32,191 bases of DNA from Alphaproteobacteria bacterium MarineAlpha9_Bin1 (GTDB taxonomy: Bacteria; Pseudomonadota; Alphaproteobacteria; TMED109), in the NCBI GenBank assembly GCA_002937675.1, contig PTKJ01000005.1, forward strand, positions 1-32,191. Direction: 5' to 3'. Made by a program: the position numbers and the translations under genes. The notes beneath the pieces were generated by a model. That model saw only the letters and a list, made by a program, of their open reading frames with translations, searched no databases and was not told where the DNA came from. Below, in pieces: positions 1 through 10,620 of this stretch; position 1 is the first letter of the stretch; each line of letters starts with the position of its first letter.

Positions 1-119
1 AAATTTTAAATATATAATATAAAGTTATATCAATTATTATTAATCATTCTATTGTTTTATTCATTTTGAAGGTATATGTTCTTGAGCAATTACCTGAAAT
101 ATTTGTAGTAAGAGTGGAT

Positions 120-686
120 ATGAAAATTAATGGCAGTTCCATAAGATCGGGAAATATTATTTTACACCAAGGTACTAATTGGCGTGCAATAAAATGTCAG
201 GCTGTAAAACCCGGGAAAGGGGGAGCTTTTAATCAAGTGGAATTACGTAATCTGGAAAATGGCTCAAAATTAAATGAAAGATTTAGGGCAAATGAGGTGG
301 TAGAAAAATTAAGTATAACAACTAAGACTTATCAATTTTTATATGGTTCAGGCAATATTTTAACTTTTATGAATACAGAAACTTATGATCAAATTGAACT
401 TTCGAAAAGCCTGATAGGTGATCAAAAATTCTTTTTACAAGATGGAATGGAGGTAAGTTTAGAGATAGTAGAAGAAAAACCAGTAGGAATATCTTTGCCT
501 GAACAAGTTGTTCAAGAGGTATTGGAGACAGAAGCTGTTGTTAAAGGCCAAACTGCTTCTTCATCCTATAAGCCTGCTATGGTAGATAATGGATTACGTA
601 TAATGGTTCCGTCGCATATTGAGGTAGGAGTAAAAATTATAGTTTCTACTATAGATTGCACATATGTTGGCAAGTATAAATCATAA
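120..686 (+). CDS. efp: Elongation factor P
   Basis: MKINGSSIRSGNIILHQG..VKPGKGGAFNQVELRNL..KLNERF and C-terminal VVKGQTASSSYKPA..GLRIMVPSHIEVG are EF-P hallmarks. The ORF track starts at TTG 66, but the family start is the internal ATG at 120. Confidence 0.95.
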   Translation: MKINGSSIRSGNIILHQGTNWRAIKCQAVKPGKGGAFNQVELRNLENGSKLNERFRANEVVEKLSITTKTYQFLYGSGNILTFMNTETYDQIELSKSLIGDQKFFLQDGMEVSLEIVEEKPVGISLPEQVVQEVLETEAVVKGQTASSSYKPAMVDNGLRIMVPSHIEVGVKIIVSTIDCTYVGKYKS

Positions 687-702
687 GGAGTGAGAAAAAT
701 TA

Positions 703-1488
703 ATGATCAGATATTCTCCAAATATTAGTGTTATGTTTGATGCCTCAAGAAAGGCTTCAAAGCATATACTTAGAGATTTTGGGGAGTTGGAGCATCTACA
801 AGTATCAGTTAAAGGTCAAAATGATTTTGTTACAAATGTTGATCTTAAAGTCCAAGAAATAATTCACAGAGAATTATCAAAAGCTAGACCGGGTTTTGGA
901 TTTATCATGGAGGAAGGTCAATCTGAGAAAATAGATTCAGAAAACGTATGGATAATAGATCCAATAGATGGAACAATAAATTTGATGCATGGACTTCCAT
1001 TCTTTGCTATCTCTATAGCTTTGAGATCTAATAACAAAATAATTGCAGGAGTAGTATATAACCCTATTCAAAATGAATTTTACTGGGCTGAAGATGGAAT
1101 GGGTGCATATTTAAATAATAAAAGGTTAAGAGTTTCTGCTAGAAAAAATCTCGATGAGTCTTTAATGTCATTGGGCCTGCCTGCCTTAGGAAGAAAAGAT
1201 CAAGAAAAACGTTTAAAAATGCAAACTTTGATAATGAATAAAGTAGCGGGGCTTCGAAGTTTTGGTGCTGCCTCTCTTGCTTTGGCATTAGTAGCCGGTG
1301 GAAAATTGGACGGATTTTGGGAGTTGGGCTTAAGTATTTGGGATATTGCTGCAGGGGTCATCCTTGTACGTGAAGCAGGGGGGCTAATACTCGGAATAAA
1401 AAAAAATGAAGATCCTTTAGCAACCGGAAATATTATAGCTGGAAACCCAAACATAGTTTATGAACTTCAAAAAGTATTAGCCACTTAA
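703..1488 (+). CDS. suhB: Inositol monophosphatase family protein (SuhB-like)
   Basis: IMPase motifs: EEGQ, WIIDPIDGTINLMHGLPFFAISIAL, and WDIAAGVILVREAGG. Confidence 0.88.
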   Translation: MIRYSPNISVMFDASRKASKHILRDFGELEHLQVSVKGQNDFVTNVDLKVQEIIHRELSKARPGFGFIMEEGQSEKIDSENVWIIDPIDGTINLMHGLPFFAISIALRSNNKIIAGVVYNPIQNEFYWAEDGMGAYLNNKRLRVSARKNLDESLMSLGLPALGRKDQEKRLKMQTLIMNKVAGLRSFGAASLALALVAGGKLDGFWELGLSIWDIAAGVILVREAGGLILGIKKNEDPLATGNIIAGNPNIVYELQKVLAT

Positions 1489-1582
1489 TACCACATTATG
1501 TATATTTTGTAATGGGTAAGTAATAAATTTTGTTTAGAAATTTTAATATTAATAAGTTTAATTTAAGTTTTTTGGAAAAAAA

Positions 1583-2764
1583 GTGAATAGTCCGATAAGA
1601 TTTATTCAGAGAATGGTAGTTTTTATAGTAGTTACCTCTCTGATAGGAGCTTTTTTGGTGCATTCTTTACTGGATGCCTTTTACACAAACCCAATGCTTA
1701 ACGGGTTAATAATCTTCGTTTTATTCTTCGGTATTGTCGTTATTTTTCGTCAAGTTTTTACATTAAAACCTGAAATATCTTGGGTTGAATCATATAAAAG
1801 AAGTCAAACTAAAGGGCTCACTTCTTCAGTTAATAATCATAAATTGGTATTACTGGCTCCTATGTCTAGTATGTTAGAAGAGCATAAGGGGCGACCTGCA
1901 ATGTCTTCGATAGCAATGCGTTCCTTATTAGATAGTCTAAATCTCAGATTAGATGAAAGTAGAGAGATTTCTAGATATATGATAAGTCTTTTGGTTTTTT
2001 TGGGATTATTAGGAACATTTTGGGGATTATTAATTACGATAGGTTCTGTAGGCTCTGTAATAAGTTCTTTAGGTATTAATGATGATGATGCAACAACCAT
2101 GTTTCTTACACTCAAGGAAGGATTAAAGGAGCCTCTAAATGGAATGGGCACTGCATTTTCATCTTCTTTATTTGGTTTATCAGGTTCACTAATTCTAGGA
2201 TTTTTAGACTTGCAGGCTTCTCAAGCTCAAAACCAATTTTATAACGATGTAGAAGAATGGTTGTCTTCTATGAGTTTAATTTCAACTTCTCGTGCTTCTA
2301 CATCAAAATTATTAGCAAGTGAAGAAGAAGGTGTTCCAGTCTATGTACAGGCTCTTCTTGAACAGACAGCGGAAAGTGTGGATGCTCTTCAACGGACTCT
2401 GGGAAGAGGAGAAGATGAAAGGAAACAATTTGCTGACAACTTTGCTAATCTTGCAGAGAAAATGGGTGCAGTTGCGGACCAAATAAAAAATAATCAGAAG
2501 TTACTAAGTAATTTTTCTGGTGGAATTGATGATGCCACTAAAGATCATATTAGAAATCTAGATGTTTCAATGGGAAGATTAATAGAGGAAAGTAGCCAAG
2601 GAAATAAACAGCTTATATACGAACTCAGATCTGAAATAAAAATTTTAGCTAAAACTGTGGCAATGGCATTAGATACTAGTGTCTCCGGCAAAAAACTTTC
2701 TACTTCTACGAAGATTAGCGAAGAAAAAACAAGAAGCAAGCCTATTTCAGCAAAGAAGGAGTAA
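1583..2764 (+). CDS. MotA/TolQ/ExbB-type proton channel family protein (non-flagellar context)
   Basis: GTG start. TM segments with LGLLGTFWGLLITIGSVG and LKEPLNGMGTAFSSSLFGLSGSLILGF. Followed directly by a MotB/OmpA-like gene. Confidence 0.8.
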   Translation: MNSPIRFIQRMVVFIVVTSLIGAFLVHSLLDAFYTNPMLNGLIIFVLFFGIVVIFRQVFTLKPEISWVESYKRSQTKGLTSSVNNHKLVLLAPMSSMLEEHKGRPAMSSIAMRSLLDSLNLRLDESREISRYMISLLVFLGLLGTFWGLLITIGSVGSVISSLGINDDDATTMFLTLKEGLKEPLNGMGTAFSSSLFGLSGSLILGFLDLQASQAQNQFYNDVEEWLSSMSLISTSRASTSKLLASEEEGVPVYVQALLEQTAESVDALQRTLGRGEDERKQFADNFANLAEKMGAVADQIKNNQKLLSNFSGGIDDATKDHIRNLDVSMGRLIEESSQGNKQLIYELRSEIKILAKTVAMALDTSVSGKKLSTSTKISEEKTRSKPISAKKE

Positions 2765-2770
2765 TTTTTT

Positions 2771-3883
2771 TTGATTCGTAGCAAGAATAGGCATACAGCT
2801 GATATCTGGCCTGGGTTTGTTGATGCTATTGCTACACTTTTGTTAGTTTTAGTATTTCTCTTAGGACTATTTTTCATTTCTGAGTCAGTTTTGTCTAGAT
2901 TACTATCTAATAAAGAAGATGTTATGCAAGGTCTTAATTCTCAGATAAAACAATTATCTGAATTGTTATCGCTAGAACGAAGAGAGAATAGAGATTTATC
3001 GGATACTATATCTCAACTGAATAGACAAATTAATCAAGCAGACGCTAATACTGATTTTTTAACCTTAGAAAATACTGAATTAAAAAATAAAAATGAAGAA
3101 TTTATTGTTCTTTTGAAAAATATAGAAAAAAAATCTTCAGAATTGGATTATAAGAATAAAGATTTGAGAAGTTCCTTTGAAGAATTATTGGCGACATTTA
3201 ATGCAACTAAAGTTAAATTAGTCGACGCTGAAGAAGAAATAACATTGTCAGAAGCTGCGAAGAAACAAGTCGTAATATTAAACGCTCAAATTGCTAGTTT
3301 AAGAAATCAATTAGCTAGTATTCAGAAAATATTAGATGATACAGAGGAAAAAATTAAGGAAAAAAATATTAAAATAGTGGACTTAGGAAAAAAGTTAAAT
3401 ACTGCATTAGTTTTGAAAGTAGGAGAGCTCAATCAATATAAATCAGAGTTTTTTGGCCGATTGCGAAGTATTTTAGGAGATAGAAAGGATATAGAAATAG
3501 TAGGTGACAGATTTATATTCCAATCAGAGGTTTTATTTGATTCAGGATCTGCTGATCTAGGAAAGGAAGGTTTAGATCAACTTTCACAATTATCACAAAT
3601 TTTATTGGATATAACGAAAAAGATTCCCGATGATATTCCTTGGGTGATACAGATACAAGGGCATACAGATCCAAGACCAATTAGTACATTTCATTATCCC
3701 TCTAATTGGGAGTTGAGTACAGCCAGAGCAATATCTGTCGCAAAAGTTTTTATGATGTCAGGATTGTCCTCAGAAAAAATTTCGGTGGCAGGTTTTGCCG
3801 AATTTCAACCATTAACGAAGGGCGTGGATGAATCTTCATATAGAAGGAATAGACGCATAGAAATTAAACTAACTCAGCCATAA
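2771..3883 (+). CDS. MotB/OmpA-like peptidoglycan-binding protein
   Basis: TTG start. Single N-terminal TM with conserved Asp (IWPGFVDAIATLLLVLVFLL), long coiled coil, C-terminal OmpA domain (IQIQGHTDPRPI..NWELSTARAISVAKVF..RRNRRIEIKL). Confidence 0.85.
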   Translation: MIRSKNRHTADIWPGFVDAIATLLLVLVFLLGLFFISESVLSRLLSNKEDVMQGLNSQIKQLSELLSLERRENRDLSDTISQLNRQINQADANTDFLTLENTELKNKNEEFIVLLKNIEKKSSELDYKNKDLRSSFEELLATFNATKVKLVDAEEEITLSEAAKKQVVILNAQIASLRNQLASIQKILDDTEEKIKEKNIKIVDLGKKLNTALVLKVGELNQYKSEFFGRLRSILGDRKDIEIVGDRFIFQSEVLFDSGSADLGKEGLDQLSQLSQILLDITKKIPDDIPWVIQIQGHTDPRPISTFHYPSNWELSTARAISVAKVFMMSGLSSEKISVAGFAEFQPLTKGVDESSYRRNRRIEIKLTQP

Positions 3884-3901
3884 ATGATTAATTTAATCTT
3901 T

Positions 3902-5041
3902 TTAAAGATGAAGGGTATCTGGGTATATGGATTCGTTTTCTAAATAAGTTGGCCATTTTTTTCCTGTAACCAGGCACTCAATGATTTTTGAAATTGCCGG
4001 TGATGTCATTATCCCATAACCGCCTTGTCCAATTAACCAGAAAAAACCTTTTTGAATAGGATCTTCAAATACGGCAGGGGACCTATTCGGAAGAAAAGAT
4101 CTTAATCCGGCCCACTTATGATCAATAGTATTTATTTTAAATTCTGTTGCATTTTCAATTCTATCTACAGTTAAAGCTATATCAATCTCCTCAGGTTGTG
4201 CGTCACAAGGAGGACTATCAGTTTCGTCTGCAGGTGAAGCAAGAATTTTTCCTGCCTCGGGTTTAAAATAAAACTTGTCTTCTATATCAATAACTACGGG
4301 CCAATCATAAGTACGTATATCTTTTGTGTGTTTAAATATTATAACGGTTCTTCTTTTAGGAGTTAGACCCAAAGTGTTACAGCTTGCAATTTTTCCTATT
4401 TCGTCGCCCCAAGCGCCTGCAGCATTAATTATATAACTTGCTGAATAACTTCCCTCTCTGGTTATAATTTTCCATTTATTATTATTTTTTTCAATATTAG
4501 TGACTTCTGCATTTAAAACAATTTTTCCTTCATTATTTTTAAACCCCTTCAGGAACCCTTGATGAATTAGATCAACATCTATTGTCTTACCATCTGGTTC
4601 AATTAAAGCACGGTGAATATATTCTTTTTTTATAACTGGAACTATACCTAATGCCTCTGATTGTGAAATTTCAAAAACATTTGTTTTGTTGGATTTGGCA
4701 TATGCTAATTCTCTTTCTATAGCATAATTTTGATCTTTATTAGAAATAAATAATGATCCCCCTGAATCTTGCATTAGTTTATTATTTCCAAAGCATTCTG
4801 GAGGGCTTTCTAAAAAATTACGACTAGCTCTGGTTATGGCTCTTATTTTTGCGTTCCCATAATTTTCTGTAAAAAAGGCAGCCGATCTTCCTGTAGTGTG
4901 ATAACCAGGAACAGATTCTTTTTCAAGTATTATTACTTTTCCATGTTTTGAAAGCCTATAGGCTGCAGATGAGCCTGCAATGCCAGCACCTACTACTAAA
5001 AAATCAGCTTTGGTTATTTGTTCAGATTTCTTGAAGTTCAT
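3902..5041 (-). CDS. FAD-dependent oxidoreductase (DAO / glycine oxidase-like family)
   Basis: N-terminal dinucleotide-binding VVGAGIAGSSAAYRLSKHGKVIILEKE; INAAGAWGDEIG; C-terminal GQGGYGIMTSPA. Confidence 0.82.
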   Translation of the reverse strand: MNFKKSEQITKADFLVVGAGIAGSSAAYRLSKHGKVIILEKESVPGYHTTGRSAAFFTENYGNAKIRAITRASRNFLESPPECFGNNKLMQDSGGSLFISNKDQNYAIERELAYAKSNKTNVFEISQSEALGIVPVIKKEYIHRALIEPDGKTIDVDLIHQGFLKGFKNNEGKIVLNAEVTNIEKNNNKWKIITREGSYSASYIINAAGAWGDEIGKIASCNTLGLTPKRRTVIIFKHTKDIRTYDWPVVIDIEDKFYFKPEAGKILASPADETDSPPCDAQPEEIDIALTVDRIENATEFKINTIDHKWAGLRSFLPNRSPAVFEDPIQKGFFWLIGQGGYGIMTSPAISKIIECLVTGKKWPTYLENESIYPDTLHL

Positions 5042-5043
5042 TA

Positions 5044-8000
5044 TTATTCTGCTATTTGCGGAGATTGGTTTTCATCGTATTCGTTTTCCAATCCTCTTAG
5101 TCTATCTGCCACATGACTAGAGGGTTTTGTAAATCTAGCAAGCAAGTTATATAATGCAGGGACTAGCAAAAGACTTAGAATAGTGGAAAAAGTTACACCC
5201 CCAACTATCACCCATCCTATTGAAGCTCTGCTTTCTGCTCCTGCTCCTGTTGCTAAAGCAAGTGGCATTGCCCCTAGAACTGTAGCAATAGTTGTCATGA
5301 GTATTGGTCTTAATCTAGCTAGCGAGGATTCTTTTACTGCGTCCTTGATTGATCGTCCTTGTTCGCGGAGTTGATTTGCAAACTCTACGATAAGTATAGC
5401 ATTTTTTGCTACCAAGCCTATTAACATTACAAGACCTATTTGGCTATAGACGTTTAGTGTAATACCAGTAAAGTACAAAGTAGCTAATGCCCCTGTTAAA
5501 GCGAGGGGTACAGAAAGTAAAATAATAAAAGGATGAATAAAACTTTCAAATTGTGCAGCAAGGACAAGAAAAACAATTATTAGTGCTAATGCAAAAGTTA
5601 GGGCTAAAGAACTTGAAGAGTCTCTGAATTCTCGAGATTGACCAGCATATGATATTCTTGCTTCAGGAGGCAGCGAAGTTCGTGCAAGGTTATCAAGGTA
5701 ATCTAAAGCCTGCCCTAAACTATAACCTGGACCTAAAGATGCAGAAATAGTCACTGAACGCATTCTGTCAAATCTATTTAATTCTTTAGGAGCAGCTGTC
5801 TCTCTGGTAGTGATAAGGTTATTTAGAGGGATTAATTTATCCTTGGTATTACGGACATATATATTTTTTAGATCGTTAGGAGTAATCCGGTCCTGTTTTC
5901 TAGCCTGTAAGACTACATTATATTGTACTCCTCTATCATTAAATGTAGTAACGAAACGTGATCCCAACATAGTTTCTAGTGTCCTTCCTATATTAGAAAT
6001 AGAAACTTCCATACTTGCGGATCTATCTCTGTCGATATCTACTTTTAATTCAGGCTTAGTCTCCTTATAATCAGCGTCTATGCTGAGAAGTTGAGGATTT
6101 TCATCTCTCGCTTTTTCTATAATAATTTTACTCCAGTCTTTTAAGGTATCATAGCTTGGTCCTCCGATTACAAATTGAACTGGAGATTTTCTACCAGGTT
6201 GATTCAAGCTAGGAGGGTTTATCGCGAAAACATTTGCTCCTGGAATTGCAAGTAATTTAGGAAAAAATTCTTTTACAATGGCTTGTTGACTTCTAAGACG
6301 TTCCTTCCAAGGTTTAAGTACTACGAAAGCAATGGCAAAATTTACAGGACTAGGTCTACTCAATCCAGGAGCTAAAACGGCAAACAGTGTATCTATTTCA
6401 TTTGATCCAGAAGGTCCTATAGTTGATAATGTGTCTTCAACTTCAAGTAAATAATCTCTAGTATAGTTCAAGGTGGCACCCTCAGGAGCCATTAAAACTA
6501 CAAGAAATACACCTCTATCCTCTGTAGGAGCGAACTCCTTAGGAATTTTTTCATAAAAATTATATGCAATAGCTGAAAATGCTATGGCTACTGAAAAAAC
6601 TATAATTGGAAAACTAAGTGATTTATTAAGTAACCACTCGTATCCAATATTAATGCCGGTAAATATTTTTTCTGAAAATCTAAAAATCAAATTATTTGAT
6701 TTTTTTTCCTTAAGAATTCTTGAACACAGCATGGGAGTTAAAGTTAGAGCTACTATACTTGAAAAAAATACTGCCCCTGCAATAGATATTCCGAACTCAC
6801 TAAATAACCTTCCTGTGTTTCCTCCCATCATAGAAATTGGAATGAATACTGCGATCAGCGATAAGGTAGTAGCAATTACAGCAAATCCTATTTGACGAGT
6901 TCCTCTATATGCGGCTAATAAAACAGGCTCTTTGTTTTCGATCCTTCTGTGAATATTTTCAAGAACTATTATTGAATCATCCACTACTAGTCCTACAGCA
7001 AGTACATATGCTAAAAGTGTTAAGACATTTATGGAAAAACCAAAAATATTAAGTATTATAAATGATGATATAAGAGAGACTGGTATTGCAATAGCAGGAA
7101 TAAGTGTAGCCCACAGAGATCTCAAAAATATAAAAATTACTGCTATTACAAGGCACATTGCAATACTTAAAGCTTTAAAAACTTCTTTTATTGAAGCATC
7201 AACAAATCTAGATTTATCGTATGCTATAAAAAGTTCTATTTGTTTTGGTAGATTGTTTTTTACATCTTCCAATTTAGCTCTTATCCCATTAGAAATTTCT
7301 AATTCGTTTGCTTTTGATTGTTTTATTACACCTAAACCTATTGCAGGTTCTCCATTAGCCCTAACTTCATACCTTTCTTCTTCAGTACCTAATTTTACTT
7401 CGGCTATATCACTTAGTCTGATCAGATAGTCTGATTTTTGATCAATAACTATTCTTCTAAATTGTTTTTCTGTTACTAAACCGGAATCAGTTCTGACTGC
7501 AAATTCTCTTCTATCAGACTCCACTCGCCCAGATGGTAGTTCAAGGTTTTGTTTTTTTAGTGCATCTTCTACATCACTTACAGTAATTCCTAGAGCAGCC
7601 ATAGATCTCCTGTCTAGCCATATTCTCATAGCTGGCTTTCTTTCACCACCGATCATAACTTTTGCCACTCCGGGAACTACTGAAAAAATATCTACCAAAT
7701 ATCTGTCAGCATAATCACTAAGTTGTATAGCGTTCCATTCTTTGCTTCTCATTCCTATCCATATAAAGGGACTTGCATCAGCTTCTGTTTTCATTACTAT
7801 GGGAGTTTCTGTATCTAATGGAAGATTTCCAATATTTGCAGAAACTTTGTCTCTAACGTCGCTTGCCGCATCATCTATATTCCTAGAAACTACAAATTCA
7901 ATAGTTACTTCAGACCTTTCTTCTCTGCTTTTGGATGTAATTTGTTTGACGCCCTCGATGCCGCTGACTGATTCTTCTATAATTTGTGTCACTTGACTTT

Positions 8001-8211
8001 CTATGATTGTTGCAGGAGCGCCTTTATAAAGAGTTATAATAGAAACAATAGGTGCATCAATATCCGGATATTCTCTTATAGCCAAATCTTTCATTGAAGC
8101 TAGACCAAATATTACTAATATTAAACTTATGACAGCAGCAAATACAGGTCTTTTGATGGAAATATCTGACAGTATAAGTGTTTTTTTATTTAATTGTTTT
8201 TTCTCTGTCAT
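5044..8211 (-). CDS. RND efflux transporter permease (AcrB/HAE1-like)
   Basis: 1055 aa. ISIKRPVFAAVISLILVIFG, GLVVDDSIIVLENIHRR (TM4 DD pair), GLVAKNAILIVEFANQLREQG, repeated RND halves. Confidence 0.95.
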   Translation of the reverse strand: MTEKKQLNKKTLILSDISIKRPVFAAVISLILVIFGLASMKDLAIREYPDIDAPIVSIITLYKGAPATIIESQVTQIIEESVSGIEGVKQITSKSREERSEVTIEFVVSRNIDDAASDVRDKVSANIGNLPLDTETPIVMKTEADASPFIWIGMRSKEWNAIQLSDYADRYLVDIFSVVPGVAKVMIGGERKPAMRIWLDRRSMAALGITVSDVEDALKKQNLELPSGRVESDRREFAVRTDSGLVTEKQFRRIVIDQKSDYLIRLSDIAEVKLGTEEERYEVRANGEPAIGLGVIKQSKANELEISNGIRAKLEDVKNNLPKQIELFIAYDKSRFVDASIKEVFKALSIAMCLVIAVIFIFLRSLWATLIPAIAIPVSLISSFIILNIFGFSINVLTLLAYVLAVGLVVDDSIIVLENIHRRIENKEPVLLAAYRGTRQIGFAVIATTLSLIAVFIPISMMGGNTGRLFSEFGISIAGAVFFSSIVALTLTPMLCSRILKEKKSNNLIFRFSEKIFTGINIGYEWLLNKSLSFPIIVFSVAIAFSAIAYNFYEKIPKEFAPTEDRGVFLVVLMAPEGATLNYTRDYLLEVEDTLSTIGPSGSNEIDTLFAVLAPGLSRPSPVNFAIAFVVLKPWKERLRSQQAIVKEFFPKLLAIPGANVFAINPPSLNQPGRKSPVQFVIGGPSYDTLKDWSKIIIEKARDENPQLLSIDADYKETKPELKVDIDRDRSASMEVSISNIGRTLETMLGSRFVTTFNDRGVQYNVVLQARKQDRITPNDLKNIYVRNTKDKLIPLNNLITTRETAAPKELNRFDRMRSVTISASLGPGYSLGQALDYLDNLARTSLPPEARISYAGQSREFRDSSSSLALTFALALIIVFLVLAAQFESFIHPFIILLSVPLALTGALATLYFTGITLNVYSQIGLVMLIGLVAKNAILIVEFANQLREQGRSIKDAVKESSLARLRPILMTTIATVLGAMPLALATGAGAESRASIGWVIVGGVTFSTILSLLLVPALYNLLARFTKPSSHVADRLRGLENEYDENQSPQIAE

Positions 8212-8244
8212 ATTGAGTACCTAAAAATATATGCAATTCATTGT

Positions 8245-9324
8245 CTATTGATCCACTGCGTTTCTAATGGTTACTTTAGTTCCATCTCTAACTTTTTGGA
8301 TTCCTCCAACTATTACGATAGATGTTTCTTCTAATCCGCTTGTAACTTCTACTTCTCCAAAGAACCTTTCTCCTAATTTTACTGATCTTGCTTTAGCTCT
8401 ACCCTCTTCTATTGTATAGACTGTTCTTTGAGTGCCATCCGCAATTACAGCTTCTTCAGGAATAATTATAGCTTCTTTCCGATTAAAAATTGGAAGTTTT
8501 ACAATCATAAACATTCCTGGCTTAAGTCTGCTATCCAGGTTTTTTATTTGTGCTCTTACGGTAATAGATCTAGATTCTTTATTAACTCTGCTATTTATAG
8601 ACTTTATTTTTCCAGTAAACAATTCTTCACCCCAGGCTCTGGTGTATGTACTGACTTTGGTTCCTATCTTCAAGGTGGAAATGGCTGACTCTGGAACCTC
8701 AAAGTCTAATTCTATGGGGTTTGTAGCGTCTAGTGTAGTAGCAATTTCCCCCGGCTCTAAATATTCACCAATACTTATATTATTTAGGCCAATCATCCCT
8801 GCAAAAGGTGCTTTAATTACTTTTTTATTTAGCTTAGCCTTAGCTATTGTTAGTTCTGCTATTGCTTCACTGACATCAGTTGCAAGCTGGTCTACTTTTG
8901 TTTTTGCAATATTATTTGTTTTTGAAAGTTTTTCAGCACTAGCCAATAATCTTTTTCTTCTTTCTAGTAATGCACTCCATCGTTCAACTTCTGCTTGTTC
9001 AATTTTAGAATCTAGAACAAGCAAAATTTCATTTTTTTCAACCGTTTCACCTTCAACAAATTTTATATTCTTAATTATTCCACTTACTTCGGTGGTAATG
9101 TCAATTGCATCTGAAGCTTTCAGATTTCCTACTACTTCTATTTTTACCACAACTTTATCTATTCTAACTGACTTTGCATCAACGGCAGTAGGTGGACGTT
9201 CAGCTTTTTTGTTATTTTGGTTGGCATTACTTTGTCCTAAAAGAGAGTCCCAATTATCCCAAATATACCAAGAAGTTAGTCCAATAAATGCAACTATTAC
9301 AATTTGTACTAAAGTAGATCTCAA
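8245..9324 (-). CDS. RND efflux periplasmic adaptor (membrane fusion protein)
   Basis: N-terminal TM, biotinyl-lipoyl-like VGNLKASDAIDITTEVSGIIKNIKFVEGETVEKNEILLVLDS, hairpin region, KAPFAGMIG. Immediately upstream of the RND permease. Confidence 0.92.
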   Translation of the reverse strand: MRSTLVQIVIVAFIGLTSWYIWDNWDSLLGQSNANQNNKKAERPPTAVDAKSVRIDKVVVKIEVVGNLKASDAIDITTEVSGIIKNIKFVEGETVEKNEILLVLDSKIEQAEVERWSALLERRKRLLASAEKLSKTNNIAKTKVDQLATDVSEAIAELTIAKAKLNKKVIKAPFAGMIGLNNISIGEYLEPGEIATTLDATNPIELDFEVPESAISTLKIGTKVSTYTRAWGEELFTGKIKSINSRVNKESRSITVRAQIKNLDSRLKPGMFMIVKLPIFNRKEAIIIPEEAVIADGTQRTVYTIEEGRAKARSVKLGERFFGEVEVTSGLEETSIVIVGGIQKVRDGTKVTIRNAVDQ

Positions 9325-9474
9325 AATTGTACTCCCTTAATAAACAAAAACTGTCTAGGTAATGTTTGATTTAGACTTTAAGATGGTGATACTCCTATAT
9401 AATTTAATTTTTTTCAAGCAGTTGTGATACAATTTAGTTATTAATATTTAAATATTAGGAGATGTATTTATAAA

Positions 9475-9732
9475 ATGACGGGTAAAATATTTAAAAAAGA
9501 GGAACTAAATAACTTAAGTTTCGAGGATTCTTTAAAACAATTGGAAAAAATAGTTGAAGAACTAGATTCTGGCTCTATGGATCTAGAAAAAGCTGTAGAA
9601 GCCTATGAAATAGGAACTCAACTTAAGAAACATTGTGAAACCAAATTAAAGGAAGCCCAAGAACGTATAGAAAAAATAGAAGTAGGAGAAGATGGAGAAC
9701 TCAGTATAAGTCCTCTAGAAATAAAGGAATAA
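9475..9732 (+). CDS. xseB: Exodeoxyribonuclease VII small subunit
   Basis: LSFEDSLKQLEKIVEELDSGSMDLEKAVEAYEIGTQLKKHCETKLKEAQERIEKI is the XseB signature. AGGAG Shine-Dalgarno upstream. Confidence 0.93.
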   Translation: MTGKIFKKEELNNLSFEDSLKQLEKIVEELDSGSMDLEKAVEAYEIGTQLKKHCETKLKEAQERIEKIEVGEDGELSISPLEIKE

Positions 9733-9735
9733 ATT

Positions 9736-10620
9736 TTGAAAGACAAGAATTTGTTACTTCATTTAGGTGACTTTTGTAAAAAATTTGATGTTTATTTACA
9801 GCTTTGGTCAAAAAATTCAAATTTTCCTGATAGACTAATTAATAGTATTTCATATATAAATAGTTCAGGGGGAAAAAGAATAAGGCCCTTTATAGTGTGC
9901 CAAACAGCTAATTTATTTGGAGTAAACTTTAAAAAATCAATAGCAGCAGCAGTTTCAATAGAAATGCTGCATACTTATTCTTTAATACATGATGATTTGC
10001 CTTCTATGGATGATGATGACTTAAGAAGGGGTAAAAAGACTCTTCATAAAAAATATGATGAAGCAACAGCTATATTAACTGGGGACAGTCTATTAACTGA
10101 ATCTTTTTTATTGCTTGCTATGAATTATGGAGACAAGAATCCCAATATGTGTGTGAATTTGAGTTTACATTTAGCTAAATCTGCAGGAGGAGAAGGTTTG
10201 GTAGGGGGACAAATTCTGGATTTATATCCTGAGAAAAAGACTTTCAAAAGTATGACTAAAATGCAATTTATGAAAACAGGAGAATTAATTTCTTGTTCCG
10301 CAGCCTTTGGGGCAATATTGGGAAATGCTTCAAAAAAAGATTACGATAATATGATTCTTTTTGGAGATAAGATAGGAAGAGCTTTTCAAATTACTGATGA
10401 TCTGTTAGATCTTTCTGGCAATGTAAAAGTTTTAGGAAAAAAAACAAAAAAAGATAAAAAACAAGGGAAACTCACTCTTGTAGATTTTAAGGGAGTAGAT
10501 AAATCAAAAATTATAGCTCAGCAGTATATTCAAGAAGCAATAGAGTTATTATCAAAGTATGGTAAAAAATCAAACGTGTTAGTTGATTTATCCAATTATA
10601 TAATTAATAGAAGTATATGA
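9736..10620 (+). CDS. ispA: Polyprenyl synthetase (farnesyl/geranyl diphosphate synthase)
   Basis: First Asp-rich motif DDLPSMDDDDLRRG, second motif DDLLDLSG, GGKRIRPF. TTG start. Confidence 0.9.
   Translation: MKDKNLLLHLGDFCKKFDVYLQLWSKNSNFPDRLINSISYINSSGGKRIRPFIVCQTANLFGVNFKKSIAAAVSIEMLHTYSLIHDDLPSMDDDDLRRGKKTLHKKYDEATAILTGDSLLTESFLLLAMNYGDKNPNMCVNLSLHLAKSAGGEGLVGGQILDLYPEKKTFKSMTKMQFMKTGELISCSAAFGAILGNASKKDYDNMILFGDKIGRAFQITDDLLDLSGNVKVLGKKTKKDKKQGKLTLVDFKGVDKSKIIAQQYIQEAIELLSKYGKKSNVLVDLSNYIINRSI

Noticed and set aside
8432-9340. 302-aa plus-strand ORF antisense to the RND adaptor gene
   Set aside because: Composition looks like a mirror of the real gene (Ser/Ile/Leu-rich), with no recognisable motif. 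The minus-strand adaptor is unambiguous.
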